From Chryseobacterium mulctrae (GTDB lineage Bacteria; Bacteroidota; Bacteroidia; Flavobacteriales; Weeksellaceae), in assembly GCF_006175945.1 (NCBI RefSeq), contig NZ_VAJL01000001.1:2232001-2296000 (forward strand): 64,000 nt of DNA, read 5' to 3'. Positions 33,342-40,646 of this stretch are shown here, one piece after another. The notes under the pieces were generated by a model, which saw nothing but the letters and a program-made list of their open reading frames with translations, did no database searches and was not told where the DNA came from. The position numbers and the translations under genes are program-made. Each line of letters begins with the position of its first letter. Positions within the stretch are counted from its first letter, which is position 1.

Positions 33342-34838
33342 ATGGGTTATCTCCATTCGTACAAATATTTACTTAGCCTTGTTCTTCTGAGCAATCTTTT
33401 TTATGCTCAAGACCAATCAAATGTTGATTTTTTAGTGAAACAAATCAATACCATTCAGCTATCCGGAGAGTCTGACAAAGTTTTGGAGGCTTCACAAAAG
33501 CTTATTGATTTATCGAATGCTTCAAAAAATGAGAAAGGCCTTTGTTATGGTAATTATTATATAGCTTCTTATTATTATGATCATGCCAAGTTCAAACAAA
33601 GCATTGATTATGCAAAAGAAGCTCAAAAATATACTTCTTATTTAGAGACAGACAAAACACATTCTGCCAATATTTCATCTTTATTAGGCGGAAATTACCT
33701 ACTTCTCGAGCTTTATACCCTATCATTTAAAAACTATAGAAAGGCGCTTGAAATATTAAAAACTAACCCCAATAAAACAGCAAAAGATTCTCTCACAGAA
33801 AGTGCTATTTATTCGCACCTGAGCTACATCTATCAAAATATCAATAAACCGGATTCTATGCATTACTTCTTGAAAAAAGAAGATACGATTCTTAAAAAAA
33901 TCGATTTGCAGGATGCATATATTCAAAAAGGTTGTTCTTGTTTAGGTTTTGGAAATTATTATCTGAATCAAAATAAAACCGACTCGGCTCAATATTATTA
34001 CAGCAAATCATTAGATTATTTTAAAAATAAAATCCATCCCTGCAAAATTGAATCATTAATAGGACTTGGAAATCTTTTTACTGTTCAAAAAAAATATTCT
34101 GAAGCGCAAAGTTTTTATAATCTGGCTTTAAAAAGTTTTGATCAGCATCATTTCCCGGATATTCTGAGCGAATTGTACAAAAAAATTGCGGAGCTGAAAA
34201 TTGCTCAGGGAAATGCGACAGAAGCAAAACAATATCAGGATCTTTATCTGAAAACGAATAAAGAATTGGATGACAGAATGAAGAATGAAAGAGATTTTGC
34301 GTTGAATGAAGTAATGAAAGAAGAAAAAATAAAGCATACTCTTGAAACAAAAAAAACTCAGAGAACAACTTTAATCATCATTTCTTCACTGATATTCATC
34401 ACTTTATTTATTATTTATCTTCTTAAAAAATCGAAATCTAGGAATCTGAAATCTATCGAAATCGCACAAAAACTGCTTAAAGAAAAAGAAATCACCGAAC
34501 AGGAAACGCATAAATTGAAACAACAGGTTAACGAAGCTTTCGACGAAATCATTCAGTTGGCAAAAGATAATAATCCTTCATTTTATACAAGATTTCAGGA
34601 AGTATATCCTAAATTTCAGTCTAAAATGCTTCAGCTTAATGAAAGCCTGAAACCGAGCGAACTTACTTTTGCAGCTTATATTTATCTCGGTTTTACAACA
34701 AAAGAGATTGCAGATTGCACTTTTAAAGCAATAAAAACAATAGAAAATAACCGTTATAATTTCAGAAAAAAGATTCACCTGTCTCCAGAAAAAGATCTTC
34801 AGATATGGCTTAGAAATTATATCGACTCTGAATCATAA
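33342..34838 (+). CDS. TPR-containing membrane regulator with LuxR-type HTH
   Basis: A 498-residue protein of the Bacteroidota TPR-LuxR type: a signal sequence (YLLSLVLLSNLFYAQ), about six TPR repeats in the periplasmic part (20-310), one membrane helix (TTLIIISSLIFITLFIIYLL, about 344-364), a coiled-coil linker and a C-terminal helix-turn-helix (FAAYIYLGFTTKEIADCTFK ... IENNRYNFRKKI). It would pass a periplasmic signal to a DNA-binding domain inside the cell. Targets are unknown. The gene stands alone and ends in a strong terminator. Confidence 0.87.
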   Translation: MGYLHSYKYLLSLVLLSNLFYAQDQSNVDFLVKQINTIQLSGESDKVLEASQKLIDLSNASKNEKGLCYGNYYIASYYYDHAKFKQSIDYAKEAQKYTSYLETDKTHSANISSLLGGNYLLLELYTLSFKNYRKALEILKTNPNKTAKDSLTESAIYSHLSYIYQNINKPDSMHYFLKKEDTILKKIDLQDAYIQKGCSCLGFGNYYLNQNKTDSAQYYYSKSLDYFKNKIHPCKIESLIGLGNLFTVQKKYSEAQSFYNLALKSFDQHHFPDILSELYKKIAELKIAQGNATEAKQYQDLYLKTNKELDDRMKNERDFALNEVMKEEKIKHTLETKKTQRTTLIIISSLIFITLFIIYLLKKSKSRNLKSIEIAQKLLKEKEITEQETHKLKQQVNEAFDEIIQLAKDNNPSFYTRFQEVYPKFQSKMLQLNESLKPSELTFAAYIYLGFTTKEIADCTFKAIKTIENNRYNFRKKIHLSPEKDLQIWLRNYIDSES

Positions 34839-34839
34839 A

Positions 34840-34872
34840 AAATCCCTTTCATAAAGCTTATGAAAGGGATTT
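34840..34872. terminator. bidirectional terminator (33-bp near-perfect palindrome)
   Basis: AAATCCCTTTCATAA (34840-34854) pairs perfectly with TTATGAAAGGGATTT (34858-34872), and the spacer AGC closes an AAGCTT core. It ends the convergent TPR-LuxR and fabG genes. Confidence 0.88.
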
Positions 34873-34894
34873 ATATTGTAGAATAATAATTTTC

Positions 34895-35638
34895 TTAAGT
34901 TAACATTCCCCCGTCAACGTTTAAAACTTGACCAGAAATATAAGACGACATTTCGCTACCAAAGAAAACACATGCATTGGCAACATCTTCCGGTTGTCCT
35001 CCTCTTTTCAAAGGAATACCGTCTCTCCATCCCTGTACTGTTTTTTCGTCTAAAGCAGCCGTCATTTCAGTTTCAATAAATCCTGGAGCAATTGCGTTGC
35101 AACGGATGTTTCTTGAGCCCAATTCCAATGCAATAGATTTAGTAAATCCGATAACTCCAGCTTTAGAAGCTGCATAATTTGCCTGTCCTGCATTACCTTT
35201 TACCCCAACAACAGAAGTCATGTTGATGATAGAGCCCGATTTAGCCTTCATCATTGGCTTAATTACAGCCTTAGTAAGATTGAATACAGAATCTAAATTT
35301 ACTTTGATAATAGTGTCCCAATCGTCTTTTGACATTCTCATCAAAAGATTGTCTTTCGTAATTCCTGCATTGTTTACCAAAATATCAATTTTACCAAACT
35401 CAGCCATTACATCATCTACCAATTTTTGTGCAGCATCGTAATCTGATGCATCAGACTGATAACCTTTAATCTGAGTAACAGAACTTAAAGCAGTTTCCAA
35501 TTCTTTCGCTTTTTCTACAGAACCAGCATACGTAAATGCTACTTTCGCTCCCTGTTGAGCAAAAATTTCGGCAATACCCTTCCCGATTCCTCTTGTAGCT
35601 CCGGTAATTAGCGCTACTTTTCCTTCTAATAGTTTCAT
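34895..35638 (-). CDS. fabG: 3-oxoacyl-ACP reductase FabG
   Basis: NADPH-dependent reductase of fatty-acid elongation, 247 residues. The Rossmann motif TGATRGIGKGIA is at about 13-24, NNAG near 89, and the catalytic triad is Ser in MTSVVG, Tyr and Lys in YAASK (about 138, 151, 155). The end NVDGGMLT is typical of FabG rather than a general SDR. It is monocistronic or the head of the minus-strand block; no other fatty-acid genes are near. Confidence 0.92.
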   Translation of the reverse strand: MKLLEGKVALITGATRGIGKGIAEIFAQQGAKVAFTYAGSVEKAKELETALSSVTQIKGYQSDASDYDAAQKLVDDVMAEFGKIDILVNNAGITKDNLLMRMSKDDWDTIIKVNLDSVFNLTKAVIKPMMKAKSGSIINMTSVVGVKGNAGQANYAASKAGVIGFTKSIALELGSRNIRCNAIAPGFIETEMTAALDEKTVQGWRDGIPLKRGGQPEDVANACVFFGSEMSSYISGQVLNVDGGMLT

Positions 35639-35751
35639 ATAATGATTATTTATTTTAAAAATCCAAATAACTTGAGTGGTTTAAAATTATTCAGATTGCA
35701 AATATATATATTTTGTTTTTGCGAGTTTTAATTCACTAATTAAACATTGTT

Positions 35752-37224
35752 TTAAAACATCACTTTATATTCTGAAGAACTAAAATCAATCACTTCCGAT
35801 TCTTTATCTTTTGTGAGCGTAAGCTTTTTGTTATCTGCAGAATATTTGTCGTAAATAACGTCTTTAAGCGGTTCATTTTTAAGATTCGTTACCCCGAATT
35901 TATCTCCTTTCTGTACCACAACTTCATCCCCAGAAAGAAAACTTACAATATCATCGTAGATAAACGGAACAATTTCCTTTCCTTCTTCATCAAGCATTCC
36001 GTAAAGGTTTTCTTTATTTTTACAGATAATTGCAGGGTAAAACTGAAACGGTTTTATAGAAACAATATCTTTAATCGGCGTGTAAGATTTATCTGTTGGT
36101 GAAAACTTATAATAAACCTCGTCTTTTTTAACAATTACATTATTAAAGAAGATTTTCTCGATCTGAAAGCCTTCATCCAAAACGCTCTCAAAATTCTTAT
36201 CTAAAAGCTTTTCTTCATTGTCTTTGCTTACAAAAACATAATCTTCACCTTTTATTTTAAAACCTTCTACAACGTCATATTCTTTAGGCAAAACAACTTC
36301 CCCACTCTCTTTAATAACTGCAATTTTAGGATTTTTATAATCTTTTAATGTTTTAAAATTACCATTAAACAAATGATTTACATAATGATATTCCGTAGGG
36401 AAAACTTTTTTTTCTGCTTTAGAAAAAACGCTTACTTTATTGTCTTTAATAAGGTAAATATAATTTCTTCCTACAAAAGCCTGTTCGTAGATATTTTCCG
36501 CTAAAACCTGCTCATTTTCATCTACAATTCCATACTTATTTTTGGCAATGTCCTTCGTAATTAAAAAGGGAAAACCATTAATATCCTCAATATAATGATT
36601 TGAAAACTGGCTCACCGTTTTACCATCGATATCTATCACATCTCCGGTTTTAATTCCGGTATTTAAATAAACTTTTCCTTTATAGAATCTCAAGTTTTCC
36701 TTGAATTCTCTATCAGAAACCTGTTGTCCGTCAAAATTATATATAAACCAAAGCTTATCTTTTTTAATAAAAAATCTGCTGTCGTTTGCGAATTCTATTT
36801 TATCCTGAGACGGAATAATCTGTTTCCCATTGTAATCGTAAACACCGTCTTTTCCATCTTTTGATACAATTAAACGGTCTCTATTTTCCCAGGTTTTATA
36901 TTTAAACTTATCTAATGGAATCAGCTGATTTCCATTTCCGTCAATTAAAGCTGTTTTTCCGTTCGATTCACCTTCTTTTACCTTTAAAATAAATCTGTCT
37001 TTCGACAAACGGAGAATTTCACTTTTAAAAGGATAATTAAAAGAAATAGTTCCAAGAGAATCTACTATAGAAGAGTTTCCTGAATTTGGATCTGAAATGA
37101 TTCCGTAACCATTGGTATAAAAGCGTACTTCTTTCCCAACTTGTTTAGACAATAATATCTCTTTATACTGATTGGTTTGTGCTGAAAAAATACCTGAAAG
37201 CAGAATGAAAACTAATTTTTTCAA
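35752..37224 (-). CDS. WG-repeat protein, exported
   Basis: A 490-residue protein with a signal peptide (LVFILLSGIFSAQTN) and WG-type repeats through the length, for example KYGIVDENEQVLAENIYEQA, YGMLDEEGKEIVPFIYDDI and FGVTNLKNEPLKDVIYDKY. WG repeats form beta-propeller-like binding surfaces; no enzyme motif is present. It starts after a 113-bp gap behind fabG and is followed upstream by rsmI with a 5-bp gap, so it is probably in the rsmI transcript. Function unknown. Confidence 0.78.
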   Translation of the reverse strand: MKKLVFILLSGIFSAQTNQYKEILLSKQVGKEVRFYTNGYGIISDPNSGNSSIVDSLGTISFNYPFKSEILRLSKDRFILKVKEGESNGKTALIDGNGNQLIPLDKFKYKTWENRDRLIVSKDGKDGVYDYNGKQIIPSQDKIEFANDSRFFIKKDKLWFIYNFDGQQVSDREFKENLRFYKGKVYLNTGIKTGDVIDIDGKTVSQFSNHYIEDINGFPFLITKDIAKNKYGIVDENEQVLAENIYEQAFVGRNYIYLIKDNKVSVFSKAEKKVFPTEYHYVNHLFNGNFKTLKDYKNPKIAVIKESGEVVLPKEYDVVEGFKIKGEDYVFVSKDNEEKLLDKNFESVLDEGFQIEKIFFNNVIVKKDEVYYKFSPTDKSYTPIKDIVSIKPFQFYPAIICKNKENLYGMLDEEGKEIVPFIYDDIVSFLSGDEVVVQKGDKFGVTNLKNEPLKDVIYDKYSADNKKLTLTKDKESEVIDFSSSEYKVMF

Positions 37225-37229
37225 TGAAA

Positions 37230-37907
37230 TTACTTTAAAGAATTATTAACGATTAAAACAATTTCACCTTTTAAAGTTTTACTTTTAGAGAATTCAATTA
37301 ATTCATTGATTGTTCCCCTTTTAGTTTCTTCAAATTTTTTCGAAATTTCACGGCTTAAACTTGCTCTGGTCTCTTCACCGAAAAATTCTTTTATCTGTTC
37401 TAAAGTTGTATTGATTTTGTGTGGACTTTCGTACAAAACGATTGTCTTTTTTTCTTCTGCAAGCTGTTTAAGCTTGGTTTGTCGACCTTTTTTCTGAGGA
37501 AGAAAACCAGCAAAAAGAAACTCATTATTCGGCAAACCTGAAACCACCAAAGCCGGAATCAAAGCGGTTGCACCGGGAAGGCAAATCATTTCAATATTGT
37601 GATCTGACCCAGCTTTCGCCAACAAATAACCCGGATCTGAAATTCCCGGAGTTCCTGCATCGGTAATTATGGCAATATTCTGACCGTTTTTAAGGTCTGC
37701 AATCACTTTTTCAGTGGCTTGATGCTCATTGTGAAGATGATAAGATTTCAAAGGTTTTGAAATTTCATAATGCTTCAATAAAATTCCCGAAGTTCGGGTA
37801 TCTTCACACAAAATATAGTCTACTTCTTTCAGCGTATTGATCGCTCTGAAAGTCATGTCTTCAAGATTTCCGACCGGTGTCGGAACAAAATATAAAATAC
37901 CGCTCAA
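37230..37907 (-). CDS. rsmI: 16S rRNA (cytidine-1402 2'-O) methyltransferase RsmI
   Basis: Methylates the 2'-O of C1402 in 16S rRNA using SAM. The 225 residues show the tetrapyrrole-methylase fold: LYFVPTPVGNLEDMTFRA, LCEDTRTSGILLKHY, ITDAGTPGISDPG and LPGATALIPALVVSGLPNNE. It is shorter than E. coli RsmI at the C-terminus, as in other Bacteroidota. It lies 5 bp before the WG-repeat gene and 2 bp after the acidic repeat gene, so three genes share a message. Confidence 0.93.
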   Translation of the reverse strand: MSGILYFVPTPVGNLEDMTFRAINTLKEVDYILCEDTRTSGILLKHYEISKPLKSYHLHNEHQATEKVIADLKNGQNIAIITDAGTPGISDPGYLLAKAGSDHNIEMICLPGATALIPALVVSGLPNNEFLFAGFLPQKKGRQTKLKQLAEEKKTIVLYESPHKINTTLEQIKEFFGEETRASLSREISKKFEETKRGTINELIEFSKSKTLKGEIVLIVNNSLK

Positions 37908-37909
37908 AA

Positions 37910-39331
37910 TTATAAAAATTTATTTTCTACCAATACCCAAAGTCTTTGGGCATATTCATCTACTTTTTCCCAATTTTTATCATAATACAGCTCGCTGAGA
38001 TATTCTTTTGCCTCTTCGATATTTTTACATCTGTTAAGCTCAGAAATTGAATCATTCAGATCTGTCTGGCTTCCGTTAAAAAGCACCTTTGTAAAAGCAA
38101 TCCTGTCATTCAGATCAAGTCTGAATTCTGGTCTTGGCTTTTCGACTTCCATAAATTGAGTCGGAATATTTGTTTTTATTAAACTTCCGATATCTTCTTT
38201 TACAACTGGAATTTCAACTTTTTCATGCAGAGTTTCTCTTTCCAAAGGATCGTCATCAAATAAGGTTTGAATATTTTTTAAACCTCTTATATTGGCGAGC
38301 TTTATTTTCTTTTCCTGATGATAAGCATCCAGATTTTCAAAACTTTCGTCTGATTTTGGAATTTCTGCTGTTATTTCAGGTTGTGGTTTATCTATTTCTA
38401 CAATTTTTCCTCTCCCTGAATCTTCTGTTTTAAGCTCAGCTTCTTCTTCAGGAGCTTCAAAATCTTTTTTAATTTCATTTAAAATAGATTTTACATTTGA
38501 ACTTTCTGAGATAATTTCATCATTTTCATGATTAAATGTTGAAACATATTCATTCTCAGTTTCTTCAATTAAAATTTCATCTTCATCAAATTCATTCTCA
38601 AAAATATCGGGAATAATTTGAGTTTCAGCAGATGCTTTTTCAGAAATATGATTTTCTTCTTCAATAATTTCATTTAACTGATCATTGAAAGAAATCTCTT
38701 CTTCAGTTGCCTCCTCATTAAAAATTTCTTCACTAAAATCATCATCACTTTCCGGCTGAGAATCTTCCAAAATTCTTTCTTCATCTACAAAACTCAAAAC
38801 TCGGTCAGGATTTTCCGATGATTCATCTTCGTCAATTTCATTTAACTGATTATTGAAAACTGCTTCTTCTTCAAGATGATCTGAAATTTCGTCTGACACA
38901 AAATTTATATCAGCTTCAGGCTCATTTTCTCCAACAAAATTGACAATATTTTCATGGAAATCACTTTCAATAATTTCATTCAATTGATTATTAAAAATGA
39001 CTTCTTCTTCCTCAATTTTATTTTCGCTTTCAGAAAAAGATTCGTTTCCGATTTCGTTTAGTTCGTTATTAAAAATCGCTTCCTCTTCTGTTACCAAATA
39101 ATTAGAAACCAAAGATTCACCTTTCTGATAATCAGTAAAATTTGAATTTTGCTGTTGGTAATCGCCCAGATTTTTATCCAACAATTTTAAAAAAGCAATT
39201 TTTTCCACGAGATCATTCAAGAGATCTTGTTTCGAAATCAGTTCGTCAACGTTGTTTATTCCACCCAAAATATCAATGATATTCCTGGATTCAAAAAAAA
39301 TCTTATCCTTTAAATCTTGAATGTTCTGCAT
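37910..39331 (-). CDS. acidic repeat-containing hypothetical protein
   Basis: A 473-residue protein of unknown function. The N-terminus (1-50) is helical. Residues about 75-290 are very acidic and likely disordered, with four copies of a short motif FNxxLNEI (IFNNELNEI, IFNNQLNEI, VFNNQLNEI, SFNDQLNEI). The last about 100 residues form a helical domain (FRLDLNDRIAFTKVLFNGSQ ... LNRCKNIEEAKEYLSEL). No signal peptide or catalytic motif is visible. It is the first gene of the block with rsmI and the WG-repeat gene. Confidence 0.7.
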   Translation of the reverse strand: MQNIQDLKDKIFFESRNIIDILGGINNVDELISKQDLLNDLVEKIAFLKLLDKNLGDYQQQNSNFTDYQKGESLVSNYLVTEEEAIFNNELNEIGNESFSESENKIEEEEVIFNNQLNEIIESDFHENIVNFVGENEPEADINFVSDEISDHLEEEAVFNNQLNEIDEDESSENPDRVLSFVDEERILEDSQPESDDDFSEEIFNEEATEEEISFNDQLNEIIEEENHISEKASAETQIIPDIFENEFDEDEILIEETENEYVSTFNHENDEIISESSNVKSILNEIKKDFEAPEEEAELKTEDSGRGKIVEIDKPQPEITAEIPKSDESFENLDAYHQEKKIKLANIRGLKNIQTLFDDDPLERETLHEKVEIPVVKEDIGSLIKTNIPTQFMEVEKPRPEFRLDLNDRIAFTKVLFNGSQTDLNDSISELNRCKNIEEAKEYLSELYYDKNWEKVDEYAQRLWVLVENKFL

Positions 39332-39391
39332 CGTAGATTCTTATTAAAATTGCTTACTTTTGATCTTAAAATATTACGGCTAATTTAACAA

Positions 39392-39982
39392 ATGTTTTTA
39401 GAAAATACAATTAATCATTCCAAACAAAGCGGTTGGATGGAAGTTATTTGTGGCTCAATGTTTTCCGGAAAAACCGAAGAGTTGATCCGAAGGCTGAGAA
39501 GAGCTGAAATGGCGGGGCAGAATGTGGAAATTTTTAAACCTAAAACCGATACGAGATATTCTGATGAAGATGTCGTTTCGCACAACAAAAACAAGATTCG
39601 CAGTACCGCGGTAGAAAATCCTAACGAAATTATTTTGTTGGGGTCAAATTGTGATGTTCTCGGAATTGATGAAGCACAGTTTTTTGATGAGAGTATTGTA
39701 GAAATTGCCAATCAGTTGGCCAACAGCGGAATTAGGGTAGTCATTGCAGGTTTGGATATGGATTTTCTGGGACGACCTTTCGGACCGATGCCTTATTTGA
39801 TGGCAACTGCCGAATACGTTACAAAAGTACACGCCATCTGTAGAAGAACAGGAAATTTAGCCAATTATTCGATGAGAACTTCCGAAGGAAAAAACTTGGT
39901 AGAACTCGGAGAAACAGAATCTTACGATGCAGTAAGCCGAAGAGTTTTTGTAGATGAAGTTTTAAACAAAAAAGAAGTTTAA
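39392..39982 (+). CDS. tdk: thymidine kinase
   Basis: Type II thymidine kinase of 196 residues making dTMP from thymidine and ATP. The P-loop GSMFSGKTEEL is near 22-32, the Walker B-like GIDEAQFFD near 90, and the substrate loop with YDAVSRRVF near the end. The zinc site appears reduced: a single Cys is seen in HAICRRTGNL and the second pair is missing, which I note as odd. A TACTTTTG box at 39355-39362 may be its promoter. Confidence 0.92.
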   Translation: MFLENTINHSKQSGWMEVICGSMFSGKTEELIRRLRRAEMAGQNVEIFKPKTDTRYSDEDVVSHNKNKIRSTAVENPNEIILLGSNCDVLGIDEAQFFDESIVEIANQLANSGIRVVIAGLDMDFLGRPFGPMPYLMATAEYVTKVHAICRRTGNLANYSMRTSEGKNLVELGETESYDAVSRRVFVDEVLNKKEV

Positions 39983-39997
39983 TATCAAATTTATTTT

Positions 39998-40030
39998 TAA
40001 TTTTGTTTAAATTTTAATAGTAAAAACTAT
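39998..40030 (+). promoter_or_regulatory. promoter and possible operator of the toxin-antitoxin pair
   Basis: TAATTTTG (39998-40005) matches TAnnTTTG. The inverted repeat ATAGT-AAAA-ACTAT at 40017-40030 lies between it and the ATG at 40037, where an antitoxin could bind for autorepression. Confidence 0.35.
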
Positions 40031-40036
40031 CAAAAA

Positions 40037-40357
40037 ATGATATTAGAAATTAAAAATTATATAAAAATAAGTAATTCTATTGATGAGATTCTGAGAAACT
40101 CTCCTTTCAAAATAAAATATATTATTGAAAAGACAGGAATTTCTGAGCCCACATTTTTTAGAAAAATGAAGGAGAAAAAATTTTTACCTGAAGAATTGCT
40201 GAAAATTGCTGAGATTATTGAACCTCAAAATTCTTTTTTGCAATCTTTAAAAGAGGCAGAAAGAGAATTGGATGAAGGAAAATATTATTCTCACAGTGAT
40301 GTAATGAAAATTTCTGAAGAACGTTTTTTGAAGAAATATGGAAATAAGATGGTCTAA
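40037..40357 (+). CDS. putative antitoxin with HTH
   Basis: A 106-residue protein. The middle holds a helix-turn-helix-like segment (KYIIEKTGISEPTFFRKMKE) and the C-terminal tail (SHSDVMKISEERFLKKYG) looks like the toxin-binding part of RelB/Phd-type antitoxins. It overlaps the following RelE/ParE-like gene by 20 bp, which is typical of antitoxin-toxin pairs. The antitoxin family is not certain. Confidence 0.72.
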   Translation: MILEIKNYIKISNSIDEILRNSPFKIKYIIEKTGISEPTFFRKMKEKKFLPEELLKIAEIIEPQNSFLQSLKEAERELDEGKYYSHSDVMKISEERFLKKYGNKMV

Positions 40358-40640
40358 TTTTGCTCTTCAAGATCTCGAGCAAATTGAAGATTATATAGGA
40401 AATCGTTTTACCTACAAAGAGTATCAGAAATTCATAGAGATTCTTAACCGTAAAATTGAATTGATTTTGGACAGAAAAGTAATCTTTCAAAAATTAGAAC
40501 AATCACCTGATTACAATAAACTTCTGATTACTGAACAGACCACACTTATTTACAAATTAGAAACGAAATATCTCAAAATACTGAGGTTATATAACAATTA
40601 TCAAAACGAAGATAAAAAATTTGTGATTGATGATCTTTAA
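40338..40640 (+). CDS. RelE/ParE-family toxin
   Basis: A 100-residue protein with the RelE/ParE fold pattern: WSNFALQDLEQIEDYIGNRF at the N-terminus, a central basic beta region and a C-terminal strand YLKILRLYNNYQN in place of the usual VLRVxHxRRD. ParE (gyrase poison) and RelE (ribosome-dependent RNase) cannot be separated by eye. It overlaps the antitoxin gene by 20 bp and ends 6 bp before murF-alr, so read-through into a cell-wall gene is possible. Confidence 0.75.
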   Translation: MEIRWSNFALQDLEQIEDYIGNRFTYKEYQKFIEILNRKIELILDRKVIFQKLEQSPDYNKLLITEQTTLIYKLETKYLKILRLYNNYQNEDKKFVIDDL

Positions 40641-40646
40641 AATGAA

